Assembly: GCA_014860005.1 (NCBI GenBank)
Contig: JACZKP010000022.1
Coordinates: forward strand, 1-21,545
Direction of reading: 5' to 3'
Origin: Verrucomicrobiota bacterium
GTDB taxonomy: Bacteria > Verrucomicrobiota > Verrucomicrobiae > Limisphaerales > UBA11358
Length of the DNA stretch: 21,545 nucleotides
Both the position numbers and the translations under genes were made by a program. Every line of letters begins with the position of its first letter. Position 1 is the stretch's first letter. The notes under the pieces are model-generated. The model was not told the DNA's origin, ran no database searches, and saw only the letters and a list, made by a program, of their open reading frames with translations. Positions 14,435 to 21,545 of this stretch are shown piece after piece.

Positions 14435-15256
14435 TCATTTTTGAGGCTTAAAATTCTCGACCTCAAGAATTGCCTGCTGCAGCCGCCGCAAATCGGCCAA
14501 GTCAGCAGCATTTTCGGCTCGTTTCCAATAGCTCTGCTTCTTCACGAATTGTTTCGGCCATGTCCATTTCCAGCGTTCGGCGTGGCCATCGGCAAAGGAC
14601 AGAACGCCAACTTGATTATGGCGTCCAGCCGGCAGGTTCACCCAGCGGTCATCCGGATTGGGCCAGGTGAGAAAATGCGCGTCGTCAATGCTGTCTTCGT
14701 GTTCGTCTATGAACACGAACAGTTGCGCCGGATTCGGCGCGGCGCTCAGGCGGGCCAGGGTGTTTTGCACTTCGTTGGTGCGCCCGCCCCAACAGCCGCT
14801 CATGGAATAACTGCGCGTTCGCGGGATGCCCAAGTCCTGGCCTTCCGTCGTGCGCGCGCGCGAGCGGTCGCCGGGACAATGGTAGGTCGCCAGCGAGCGG
14901 TTGTAATCGTATTTGAACAGCAGCCCCTGTTGAATCGGCTGGAAATCTGTGTCGTGCGGCGCGCTGCTCAAACCAATCCACGAATCTGGTGTGCTCCGCC
15001 ATGCCCCGTTGGTAATGAGCGACCGGTTCGGCGGCACAAAATCGTTGTAATCGCTCACGTACATCAGCCAGCAGGTTTGCAGTTGCTTGAGATTGTTCAG
15101 GCAGGAAACCGTCTGGGCCTTCACCTTGGCCTTGCCAATGGCCGGCAACAACAGGGCCGACAAAACGCCAATGATCGCGATGACCACCAGCAGTTCGATG
15201 AGGGTAAACGCGGCGCGGGAAGACTTGCCTTGCTTTGGAATACAGGCGTTGACCAT
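14435..15256 (-). CDS. Type II secretion/type IV pilin-like prepilin with H-X9-DG motif
   Basis: This is a 273-residue exported protein. A short basic leader (KQGKSSRA) is followed by the class III prepilin signal [25 protein letters not shown] (16-40); cleavage would occur between A16 and F17, with the conserved glutamate at +5 (E21). Alanine instead of glycine at -1 is common in this phylum. CLNNLKQLQ follows, then a globular domain with an H-X9-DG motif (H213, D223-G224), which marks the large 'prepilin processing-associated H-X9-DG' group found in Verrucomicrobiota and Planctomycetota. Its true role (minor pilin or pseudopilin) is unknown. The start ATG 15256 is chosen because it leaves a normal leader before the cleavage site; the frame runs open to 15415. 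It is followed at once by the LuxR-type gene. Confidence 0.88.
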   Translation of the reverse strand: MVNACIPKQGKSSRAAFTLIELLVVIAIIGVLSALLLPAIGKAKVKAQTVSCLNNLKQLQTCWLMYVSDYNDFVPPNRSLITNGAWRSTPDSWIGLSSAPHDTDFQPIQQGLLFKYDYNRSLATYHCPGDRSRARTTEGQDLGIPRTRSYSMSGCWGGRTNEVQNTLARLSAAPNPAQLFVFIDEHEDSIDDAHFLTWPNPDDRWVNLPAGRHNQVGVLSFADGHAERWKWTWPKQFVKKQSYWKRAENAADLADLRRLQQAILEVENFKPQK

Positions 15257-15635
15257 AAAGGTCCCTATCAATCCGTTTAAGTAACTACCCTGAAATGCCC
15301 CGCCCGTGATGAGCCTTAGACGAGAAAACGCCTTTGCCGACACGGTTGGATTGCGCGGTTGCAAGTGTCCTGGGCGAGCGGCACTGCTCACTGCTATTTC
15401 AGCGAGTGGCTTCATGACCTGGGCCGTTGATTTTTTGGCGAATCAGAGCCGGCTGTCAATCCATTTCAACATCCATTTCGGCAGAATGTTTCCTGGACAC
15501 CGATTGAGAAATCCCAAGCAATGGGTTGCCCGAATGGTGACAGAAAAATTGATGGCAGGAAGATGAGCGTAAAGAGGCTGGTGGTGAGAGTTGTTTGGAA
15601 GCTGATTCGCTCCTCACTCTACCCTTCCATGAACC

Positions 15636-15709
15636 GGAGCGCAGGTGTCCAGACCCGGCGTGAACCTGCGTTTGCCTACCAACACGCCGGGTCGGGAGAC
15701 CGGCGCTCC
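15636..15709. repeat. Palindromic repeat, 27-bp arms
   Basis: The left arm (15636-15662) and right arm (15683-15709) are reverse complements at 24 of 27 positions around a 20-nt loop; GAACC/GGTTC outside the arms may extend it. Both arms carry GACCCGGCGTG-type words. The structure is like the palindrome at 8077-8152, but the sequence is different, so it belongs to another family. It lies between genes. Confidence 0.78.
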
Positions 15710-15785
15710 AATCGCGGTTCAGGGGTTCAGAGCGCGAACTTTGGTTGGGCGAATTCTCTCCCGATCGAGGCGGAGAGGGTAATAA

Positions 15786-15815
15786 AAAGCCGGATCGGTT
15801 GCCCGATTCGGCTTT
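15786..15815 (-). terminator. Rho-independent terminator of the oxidoreductase operon
   Basis: The arms 15786-15798 and 15803-15815 pair at 12 of 13 positions around a 4-nt loop, and the minus strand continues with TTTTTATTA. It lies about 50 bp past the stop of the Gfo/Idh/MocA gene, the right place and orientation to end that transcript. On the plus strand the hairpin is not followed by a T-run, so it should work in one direction only. Confidence 0.82.
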
Positions 15816-15864
15816 GCTCTGTCTTAAGGATGTAAAACAACAGAATGCGGTCAATTTGGCACCG

Positions 15865-17337
15865 CTACAGCGACCAGCCCTGCCGATACTCCGTTCGCAA
15901 GAACTGGTTCGCCTCGTCCCAATTCGTGAACCTCAGATTCGGTGCATCCCAAAGGAGCTTGAAGCGCGTGAGGTCTTCGCGAAGCTGGACGCGGAGGGTG
16001 ACGTTGCCCAACAAGACAGCCTCGGCCAGTGGCCCTGCATAGTCAAAGTTCGATCCCGCCGCCTTGCCACCTTTACACGCCTCAATCCATTCCTGGTAGT
16101 GACTCGCCGAGCGCGGGATGGACTGCTCGATTTTCCCCACTTCCCGGGCGCGGGCTTCAGGATAGACGGTGTTGCCGAGGATAAAGCCCCTATCACCAAT
16201 CAGCATCCGACCGTTGTCGCCAAGCAACCGCCCATCAGGGAGGCCGTCGGGCCGCGGCGGACGGAGCCCGCCGTCATACCAGACCAGTTTGCAGGGCGGC
16301 ATGGCGACGGCGCCGGCTTCCGTGCCGCTGAGGCCTTTGATGTGGGCGTTGTTGGCCTGCGGGGAGGCGTCGCGCGCTGGGAATTGATAGGTGACCACCG
16401 AGCCTAGAGGGAAAGTCTCGGTGTTGACACGCGTTGAAGCGCCCTGGACAGAGAGGGGCGCGCCGAGCTTGAGGGCGCGGAACACGGGATCGAAGGAGTG
16501 GCAGCCGATATCCCCGAGCGCGCCAGTGCCGAAGTCCCACCAACCGCGCCAGCGGAACGGCACATAAGCCGGATGATACGGTCGCAACGGCGCCGGGCCG
16601 ATCCACAAATCCCACGCCAGCGTGTCCGGCACGGGCGGCGTGTCGGTGGGGCGGGCGACGCCTTGGGGCCAGTACTCATCAAACAAACCCCGCGAGGGGC
16701 GGTCGGTCCAGATGTGCGCTTCCAGGACATTTCCAACTGCGCCGGACCAGACCAGTTCGCAGAGCTGGCGGGTTTCGTCCGAGGCCTGACCTTGATTACC
16801 CATTTGCGTGGCGATCTTGGCTTCGCGCGCAGCGTTGGCGACCTGGCGGGCCTCCCAAACCGAGTGGGTCAGGGGTTTCTCGCAATAGACGTGCTGGCCG
16901 CGCTTAATCGCTTCCATTGAGGCAAGCGCGTGGTGATGGTCCGGTGTGGCAACGACGACCGCGTCAATGTCCTTCACCTCGTCGAGCATCTGGCGATAGT
17001 CCTTGAACTTCCTGGCCTGAGGATGCCGCTTGAACGTGCCCGCGCCGTGACGCCAGTCCACGTCGCACAAGGCCACGAGGTTTTCGCTCTCCATGTTTCG
17101 CAAATCGCCGGCGCCCTGACCACCGACGCCGATGCCGGCGATGTTTAGCTTTTCATTTGGCGATTTCGCTCCGCCGCGTCCCAGCACGTGGCTGGGGAGA
17201 AACATGAAGGCGGACGACGCTACGGCCGTACTGGTAAGGAATTTCCGGCGAGAAAGCCCTGACGGATTTCTTCCGACCACCGCGGCTGGGTCTTCGACCG
17301 CAGCCGCGCTCCGATTGAATTGATTCTTCGATTGCAT
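15865..17337 (-). CDS. Tat-exported Gfo/Idh/MocA-family oxidoreductase
   Basis: This 490-residue NAD(P)-dependent sugar oxidoreductase carries a twin-arginine signal: SRRKFLTSTAVASSAF (29-44) after a long polar N-terminus, so it is exported folded with its cofactor. The Rossmann part begins at IAGIGVGGQGAGD (66-78), followed by CDVD (91-94), ATPDHHHA (130-137) and the family hallmark EKPLTH (153-158). Such Tat-borne members often replace the free NAD cofactor with a tightly bound one and act on sugars or glycosides in the periplasm. GWWDFGTGALGDIGCHSFDP in the middle is typical of this Planctomycetota/Verrucomicrobiota subgroup. It starts 24 bp after the DUF1080 gene, with AAAGGG upstream of the ATG. 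The pair fits a 3-keto-sugar pathway: one protein oxidises a glycoside, the other splits it. The exact substrate is unknown. A terminator follows. Confidence 0.93.
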   Translation of the reverse strand: MQSKNQFNRSAAAVEDPAAVVGRNPSGLSRRKFLTSTAVASSAFMFLPSHVLGRGGAKSPNEKLNIAGIGVGGQGAGDLRNMESENLVALCDVDWRHGAGTFKRHPQARKFKDYRQMLDEVKDIDAVVVATPDHHHALASMEAIKRGQHVYCEKPLTHSVWEARQVANAAREAKIATQMGNQGQASDETRQLCELVWSGAVGNVLEAHIWTDRPSRGLFDEYWPQGVARPTDTPPVPDTLAWDLWIGPAPLRPYHPAYVPFRWRGWWDFGTGALGDIGCHSFDPVFRALKLGAPLSVQGASTRVNTETFPLGSVVTYQFPARDASPQANNAHIKGLSGTEAGAVAMPPCKLVWYDGGLRPPRPDGLPDGRLLGDNGRMLIGDRGFILGNTVYPEARAREVGKIEQSIPRSASHYQEWIEACKGGKAAGSNFDYAGPLAEAVLLGNVTLRVQLREDLTRFKLLWDAPNLRFTNWDEANQFLRTEYRQGWSL

Positions 17338-17361
17338 ACCCCGTGTCCCTTTCTGCGTGGT

Positions 17362-17973
17362 TTACTTCAGTTCCTTGATTCGCATGTTGCGGAACCAGAC
17401 GGTGCCGTGATCGCCTTGCAGGAAGATTGGGCCGGGCTGGTCATGGTTGTTGTCCAGTTCGCCGCCGGTGCCCTTGGTGACTTCGACGTTGTCATGAATC
17501 TTCACACCGTTCTGAATGACGGTGATCTTGTTGCCAATGATGGTCGCCTCGACCGTCTGCCATTCACCGCCGGGCTTGGAGACGAATTTGTCCGGCGCCT
17601 TGAAGTTGTAGAGCGAGCCGTTGCAGGTTTTAGTGGCTTTGCCGCTGGCATAGTCGCCGAGAATCTGGAGTTCATACCGGCCCCGCAGATAGAAACCGCT
17701 GTTGGAATTGTCCGGCACCATGTATTCGAATTTGACCGTGAAGTTCTGAAACTTCTGGCCGGTGATCAGGTCCGTACCGTGTTCGCCTTGGTTAACGATG
17801 TTCTTCAAGATGCCATTCTCGACCTTCCAACTGTTATGGCCCTGTGGATTCCGCAAATTCCAGCCCGTGGTGTCCTTGCCGTTGAACAGCGGACGGAAAC
17901 CGTCCTCCCCGGCGGCCCAGAGGCAGCCAATGACCGGCACGACCAGCGCGAGTGTGAGTAGCTTTTTCTTCAT
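17362..17973 (-). CDS. DUF1080 (3-keto-disaccharide hydrolase family) lipoprotein
   Basis: This is a 203-residue single-domain DUF1080 protein, a jelly-roll fold related to glycosidases and lectins; several members are now described as 3-keto-glycoside hydrolases or lyases. The leader MKKKLLTLALVVPVIGC is a good lipoprotein signal with C17 as the likely lipidated residue. Family landmarks are FRPLFNGKDTTGWN (26-39), WKVENGIL (49-56), FEYMVPDNSNSGFYLRG, YELQILGDY, NGSLYNF, GEWQTVEATIIGN, and the terminal GPIFLQGDHGTVWFRNMRIKEL. It is the upstream partner of the Tat-exported oxidoreductase, so both would act in the periplasm or outer envelope on the same sugar. The start at 17973 is chosen for the signal peptide; the frame is open back to 18174, inside ymdB, but those residues look non-coding. 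Confidence 0.93.
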   Translation of the reverse strand: MKKKLLTLALVVPVIGCLWAAGEDGFRPLFNGKDTTGWNLRNPQGHNSWKVENGILKNIVNQGEHGTDLITGQKFQNFTVKFEYMVPDNSNSGFYLRGRYELQILGDYASGKATKTCNGSLYNFKAPDKFVSKPGGEWQTVEATIIGNKITVIQNGVKIHDNVEVTKGTGGELDNNHDQPGPIFLQGDHGTVWFRNMRIKELK

Positions 17974-18100
17974 AAAGAGAATGGAGTTTTGTGTGATTAA
18001 GAATCTTGTTTTGTTTGACCCGGCAAACCAACCCGACAAAGCCTTGATAAACGAATAAAGCGCCGCGTCAAGTGCTGTTCGCTGGCGACTGGTTCGGATT

Positions 18101-18901
18101 TCATGCCGATTCCGACACGCGCAAGATTCGGATGGCCCGGCCACTGGCATCGTCCACTTCCACAACCGCGCCATGAAGCATCACCCGGTTGCGCGCGACT
18201 TCAAACCTTTGCGGCATGTTGGTGACGAACCGTCTGATGACCGGTTCAATTTCGCGCCCCAGCACGCTCTCGTGCGGACCGGTAAAGCCAGCGTCACTCA
18301 GGTAAGCCGTGCCGCCGGGAAAAACCTGCTCATCCGCCGTCTGCACGTGCGTATGCGTGCCCACCACCGCGCTCACCTGACCGTCCAGCATCCGCGCGAA
18401 CGCGATCTTCTCCGAAGTGGCCTCGGCATGAAAATCCACGAAGATGATCTTCGTCTGCTCGCGCAAGCGTGCGACCTCGGGCGGCACCAGCAGGAACGGA
18501 TTCTCCAATGCAGCCATGAACGTCCGGCCTTGCGCATTGAGCACGGCGATGCGGGGCGGGTTTAAGATTTGGGATTGCGGATTGCGGACTTCAAATACGG
18601 CACTGCCATTCCCCGGTGTGCCGGGTGGATAATTCAGCGGCCGGAGAAACCGCTTTTCGTGGTGCAGCAGTTCCAGAACTTCCTTCTGGTCCCACAAATG
18701 GTCGCCACTCGTGATCACATCCACGCCGGCGGCAAAAATTTCTGCTGCCGTCCTGGGCGTGATACCTGAACCGCCTGCGGAGTTCTCGCCGTTGGCGATG
18801 ACGAAATCGAGGTTGTGTTGTTCGCGAAGTTTCGGGAGGAGAGTTTGCACCGCCTTGCGTCCCGGTTGACCCACGATGTCCCCAATGAAGAGCAATTTCA
18901 C
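18101..18901 (-). CDS. YmdB-family metallophosphoesterase (TIGR00282)
   Basis: This is a 266-residue cytoplasmic metallophosphoesterase of the YmdB family, whose Bacillus member hydrolyses 2',3'-cyclic nucleotides and affects biofilm and sporulation decisions. Metal ligands are visible: D8 (FIGD), E39 and N40 (ANGEN), H68 (SGDH), H158 (VDFHAE) and H183/H185 (GTHTH). The usual start MKxLFIGDIVGxPGR is met if GTG at 18901 is used; a GTG six codons upstream is less likely. Length agrees with the family except for an extra stretch, RNPQSQILNPPR (106-117), between VFEV and IAVLNAQGR, where relatives have a 4-5 residue turn (see the repeat entry). It lies 127 bp upstream of the DUF1080 gene on the same strand; co-transcription is possible. 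Confidence 0.93.
   Translation of the reverse strand: MKLLFIGDIVGQPGRKAVQTLLPKLREQHNLDFVIANGENSAGGSGITPRTAAEIFAAGVDVITSGDHLWDQKEVLELLHHEKRFLRPLNYPPGTPGNGSAVFEVRNPQSQILNPPRIAVLNAQGRTFMAALENPFLLVPPEVARLREQTKIIFVDFHAEATSEKIAFARMLDGQVSAVVGTHTHVQTADEQVFPGGTAYLSDAGFTGPHESVLGREIEPVIRRFVTNMPQRFEVARNRVMLHGAVVEVDDASGRAIRILRVSESA
18551..18595 (-). repeat. Short repeat inserted in frame within ymdB
   Basis: The plus strand holds tandem GGATTGCGGATTGCGGA-like words next to TTTAAGATTTG. Read on the coding strand it gives VRNPQSQILNPPR in YmdB, at a beta-turn between two strands where relatives have only a few residues. The tandem word and composition differ from the neighbouring gene sequence, so I read it as a third type of coding repeat in this window. 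Confidence 0.6.
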
Positions 18902-19023
18902 GCAGGGGAGGCTAACCACGAAACCCTCAAAAGCGCACGAAAAGAATTCCTCGAATTGATGCGGAATCTTCGACCGCTGCTTTTCGATTTGCCTTTGGGC
19001 TCGCGTTCGATTGTCCTTGGGCC

Positions 19024-20049
19024 ATGAATTCTCCCCAACGCATCGTTGTGCTGCTGGCGCTGGCCGCGCTTCAACTCAGTTCCGTTTCCGGGCGCGCGCA
19101 GTCACCGGGCGCGGAACTGGCGACGGCAGCCAACAATTTTCTCACGGCACTGACCGCCGAGCAACGGTCCAGGACCGTGTTCGAGTTGAAGAGCGATGAA
19201 CGCGTGAACTTCCATTTCGTGCCGCGGACGCGCAACGGGCTGCCGTTCAAAGAAATGACGCCCGCTCAGAAGCACCTCGCGCACGCTCTGCTCAACAGTG
19301 TTTTGAGCCATCGCGGCTTCTACAAAGTCGCCACGCTCATGAGCGTCGAGCAGGTGCTGTTTGAACTGGAGAACAGCGCCGCCCACCGCGACGCGGATCT
19401 TTATTACGTCACCATTTTTGGCACGCCGGGCAAGGACGTTTGGGGCTGGCGCATGGAAGGGCATCATCTATCCATGAACTTCACCGTGCGCGGCGACACG
19501 GTGCTGGCCACGACGCCGTCGTTCATCGGCATCAATCCCGCCGAGGTTCAACGCGGCCCGCGCAAAGGGCTGCGCGTGCTCGCGGCCGAGGAAGACCTGG
19601 GCCGGCAACTGGCCAAATCGCTGGATGAAAACCAGCGCAAGCTCGGCATCTTCTCGACCACGGCGCCGCGCGACATCATCACCGGCGCGGCACGCAAAGT
19701 GAAACCACTGGAGCCGGCGGGCCTGCCGGCGACGCAATTGAATCCCGAGCAGCGCGAGTTGCTCAAGAAACTGATTCAGGAATATGTCCATCGTCACCGC
19801 ACGGAGATTGCCGAGGCAGACCGGAAGCGCATTGAAGCCGCCGGCTGGCAAAACATTACCTTTGCTTGGGCGGGCGGACTGGAGCCGGGCCAGGGACACT
19901 ATTACCGCATTCAAGGACCAACATTTCTGCTCGAATACGACAACACCCAGAACAACGCCAATCACATCCACACGGTCTGGCGTGATTTTGAAAACGATTT
20001 CGGCGAAGACGCGCTGCGGAAGCATTACGAGGCGGAGCACCAGAAATAA
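19024..20049 (+). CDS. Exported DUF3500 protein
   Basis: This 341-residue protein has a signal peptide (about 6-25, IVVLLALAALQLSSVSGRAQ) and one DUF3500 domain over the rest. Family landmarks are FLTALTAEQR (38-47), RNGLPFKEMTPAQK, the aromatic strand DLYYVTIFGTPGKDVWGWRMEGHHLSMNFTV, GHYYRIQGPTFLLEYDNTQNNANHIHTVWRDFENDFG, and the ending LRKHYEAEH. The His/Asp/Asn-rich C-terminal part suggests a metal or active site, but the function is not known to me. The gene is divergent from ymdB with a 122-bp gap and is followed by the DUF1343 muramidase gene on the same strand after 174 bp, so a link to cell-envelope metabolism is possible but unproven. ATG 19024 is chosen because the signal follows directly. 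Confidence 0.92.
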   Translation: MNSPQRIVVLLALAALQLSSVSGRAQSPGAELATAANNFLTALTAEQRSRTVFELKSDERVNFHFVPRTRNGLPFKEMTPAQKHLAHALLNSVLSHRGFYKVATLMSVEQVLFELENSAAHRDADLYYVTIFGTPGKDVWGWRMEGHHLSMNFTVRGDTVLATTPSFIGINPAEVQRGPRKGLRVLAAEEDLGRQLAKSLDENQRKLGIFSTTAPRDIITGAARKVKPLEPAGLPATQLNPEQRELLKKLIQEYVHRHRTEIAEADRKRIEAAGWQNITFAWAGGLEPGQGHYYRIQGPTFLLEYDNTQNNANHIHTVWRDFENDFGEDALRKHYEAEHQK

Positions 20050-20223
20050 GCGCGCGAATTTTCCTCGACCGGAGTTTCCGCTGGGAGGGCAGTACCAATG
20101 GGGAAGTTCCTCTGCCTGGGTCGGCGAGCCAATCCCCGCAGGAGGCTTGTCGGTGTATGCCACCAGTCCAGGGCTACATCCGGGATTGCGCTACGCAGGC
20201 ATTTCGAGATAAACCCGCCATGC

Positions 20224-21405
20224 ATGAGCCGCGTTCGTTTTGGGATTGATCAGTTGTTGGCCGCACCGGGCCTGGCCGTGCGACGCGTTGGCCTGGTTAC
20301 CAACGACGCCGCTCGCCTGGCTCAGAACGCCGCTCTGCCTAGCCGCGTCGCCTTGCAGCAAGCGGGCTTTCCCCTGGTGCGTTTATTCGCCCCCGAACAC
20401 GGAATGAGCGCCAGGGCTGCCGATGGCGCCGCGATGCAGGATGGCTTTGACCCATTGACCGGCTTGCCCGTAATCAGTCTGTACGGCGAGCGCATGAAGC
20501 CGTCGCGCGCCAGCCTCGCTGATCTTGATGCGGTATTGTTCGACATTCCCGACATTGGCGCGCGGTTTTATACTTACATCTGGACTCTCTGGCACGTGCT
20601 GGAAGCCTGCGCGGAATTCAGGGTGCCGCTCCTCGTGCTGGATCGGCCAAATCCTTTGGGAGGAGAGCTCGCCGCCGCGGAAGGCCCGCTGCTCGACACG
20701 GAAAAATTCTCCAGCTTCCTTGGCCGCGCAAAGATTCCAATTCGGCATTCTTTAACAGTTGGTGAACTGGCCGGTTTGTGGAACAAGGAAGAGCAACTGG
20801 GCGCTGACTTGCAGGTGATTCGCTGCACGGGTTGGCGGCGCGATCAACACTGGCCGGAAACCAATCTGCCCTTCATTCCCACCTCTCCGGCTATTCCTGG
20901 TTACGAATCCGCGTTGCTCTATCCGGGACTTTGTATGTTCGAGGCCACCAACCTGAGCGTTGGCCGGGGAACAGCTTTTCCATTTCAACTCGTCGGTGCG
21001 CCCTGGGTGAATGCGCTGCAACTGGTCGGCGAATTGTCTTCTTTGGGGTTGCCAGGCGTGGTGCCGGAGCCGGTGGATTTCGTGCCCGAACAGAATCCAC
21101 ATGCCGGCTTGCGCTGTCAGGGCGTGCGGCTGCGCGTCAATAAAGCGAAGTCCGTCCGACCGGTAAGCGCGGGATTGCAACTGCTGGCCACGTTGATCCG
21201 CCTTCACCGCGCGGAGTTTCGCTGGGCCAATTATCCAACGGCGGCAAATCCCGGCGGCGTGAATCACTTTGAACGGCTCATCGGACAGGCAGGGATTCGG
21301 GAAGCGCTGGCAGAGGCGCCGGGTGAGCTTGCCCAATCTGTGGACTCCTGGGTCACGCCGCACAACTGGTGTGAGCGGACCAGGAGTTTTCTATTGTACG
21401 ACTAA
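20224..21405 (+). CDS. namZ: DUF1343 / GH171 exo-beta-N-acetylmuramidase (NamZ-like)
   Basis: This is a 393-residue DUF1343 protein. The characterised Bacillus NamZ removes terminal N-acetylmuramic acid from peptidoglycan fragments, and the family is GH171. Landmarks are VGLVTNDAAR, RLFAPEHGM, VLFDIPDIGARFYTYIWTL, VLDRPNPLGG followed by AAEGPLL, CMFEATNLSVGRGTAFPFQLVGAPW, NPHAGLRCQGVRL, and the C-terminal RSFLLYD, which matches the usual end, so the gene is intact. Unlike the Bacillus enzyme it has no signal peptide, so it would act in the cytoplasm, perhaps on imported muropeptides. Start ATG 20224 is chosen because MSRVRFGIDQLL matches the family start; the frame stays open to 20098 through a sequence that resembles no protein. 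Confidence 0.92.
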   Translation: MSRVRFGIDQLLAAPGLAVRRVGLVTNDAARLAQNAALPSRVALQQAGFPLVRLFAPEHGMSARAADGAAMQDGFDPLTGLPVISLYGERMKPSRASLADLDAVLFDIPDIGARFYTYIWTLWHVLEACAEFRVPLLVLDRPNPLGGELAAAEGPLLDTEKFSSFLGRAKIPIRHSLTVGELAGLWNKEEQLGADLQVIRCTGWRRDQHWPETNLPFIPTSPAIPGYESALLYPGLCMFEATNLSVGRGTAFPFQLVGAPWVNALQLVGELSSLGLPGVVPEPVDFVPEQNPHAGLRCQGVRLRVNKAKSVRPVSAGLQLLATLIRLHRAEFRWANYPTAANPGGVNHFERLIGQAGIREALAEAPGELAQSVDSWVTPHNWCERTRSFLLYD

Positions 21406-21407
21406 TT

Positions 21408-21545
21408 CTAACGTGCGTTCAAGGTGAGTGTAACTATCCAGGGCCAATGGGTGATGCTTTTGATGCAAGCGCCATCACGTTTGAGGCGACGCAACCCTGA
21501 ACGGAGCTGTTTCTTGACGCCTGCCAGTGAATCAAACACGCGGTT
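21408..21545 (-). CDS. 3' end of a probable IS630-type transposase (5' part outside window)
   Basis: This is an open minus-strand frame of 45 codons from the window edge to TAG. The peptide NRVFDSLAGVKKQLRSGLRRL, then KRDGACIKSITHWPWIV, resembles the C-terminal tails of IS630-family transposases, which typically end with a 'F.S..x...AL..L..xx..I.SIT..PWI' pattern. The evidence is short and the match is from memory only. The stop lies 2 bp beyond the NamZ stop, in convergent orientation, so if this is an insertion sequence its end almost touches NamZ. No terminal inverted repeat can be judged from 138 bp. Confidence 0.45.
   Translation of the reverse strand, partial: NRVFDSLAGVKKQLRSGLRRLKRDGACIKSITHWPWIVTLTLNAR

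Larger units (their letters stand above)
15257..15864. other. Intergenic region with palindromic repeat and terminator
   Basis: This separates the oxidoreductase stop from the pseudopilin start, both on the minus strand. It contains a palindrome at 15636-15709 and a terminator at 15786-15815 (separate entries). Frames of 60-130 codons cross it on both strands but show no domain or plausible start, and the longest run through the palindrome. The promoter of the pseudopilin-LuxR unit should lie between 15257 and about 15450, but I cannot name the boxes. Confidence 0.6.

Noticed and set aside
20098..20223. Upstream extension of the namZ frame
   Set aside because: The 42 added residues are arginine-rich and unlike any DUF1343 N-terminus; the family start fits ATG 20224.

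Overview
The window looks like a chromosomal segment of a Verrucomicrobiota bacterium, most likely the Pedosphaera/Limisphaerales side of the phylum. This is inferred from gene content: a pseudopilin with an AFTLIELL cleavage site and an H-X9-DG motif, a Tat-exported Gfo/Idh/MocA oxidoreductase next to a DUF1080 lipoprotein, a kinase apparently fused to a formylglycine-generating-enzyme domain, a GH171 (DUF1343) muramidase, DUF3500, and many short palindromic repeats, some inside genes. No rRNA, tRNA or CRISPR array was seen.

Layout. 1-1233 (-): Ser/Thr kinase with a transmembrane segment and the start of an FGE-like domain, cut by the window edge. 1301-1419: GC-rich palindromic repeat. 1536-2342 (-): SDR oxidoreductase. 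2488-3435 (+): DHH phosphoesterase. 3503-4645 (+): secreted endonuclease/exonuclease/phosphatase-fold protein. 4668-6146 (-): xseA with an in-frame repeat insertion. 6275-7051 (-): GT2 glycosyltransferase. 7363-8958 (-): polytopic GT39-like membrane protein with two in-frame repeat insertions. 9108-13771 (-): an operon-like cluster of uncharacterised exported proteins around a MauE/DoxX-like membrane protein and a 12-cysteine exported protein. 14053-15256 (-): a pseudopilin followed by a stand-alone LuxR-type DNA-binding protein. 15257-15864: intergenic, with a palindromic repeat and a terminator. 15865-17973 (-): a DUF1080 lipoprotein then a Gfo/Idh/MocA oxidoreductase. 18101-18901 (-): YmdB-type phosphodiesterase with a short in-frame repeat. 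19024-20049 (+): DUF3500. 20224-21405 (+): DUF1343 muramidase. 21408-21545 (-): 3' end of a probable transposase.

The two most interesting things are these. (1) The 9.1-13.8 kb cluster holds three related exported proteins (called P1, P2 and P3 here), a Cys-rich exported protein and a MauE-like membrane protein with a CxC motif. It reads as an undescribed envelope system for making or displaying a disulfide-rich protein. P3 is split by a single in-frame TAA; the paralogy with P2 on both sides of that stop shows the two pieces were once one gene. (2) At least four insertions from three or more sequence families of short repeats sit in frame inside housekeeping or membrane-protein genes (xseA, ymdB, the GT39-like gene), with further palindromes between genes. 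They behave like protein-coding palindromic elements.

Most links between genes (shared operons, shared function) are inferred from strand, spacing and family knowledge, not shown directly.
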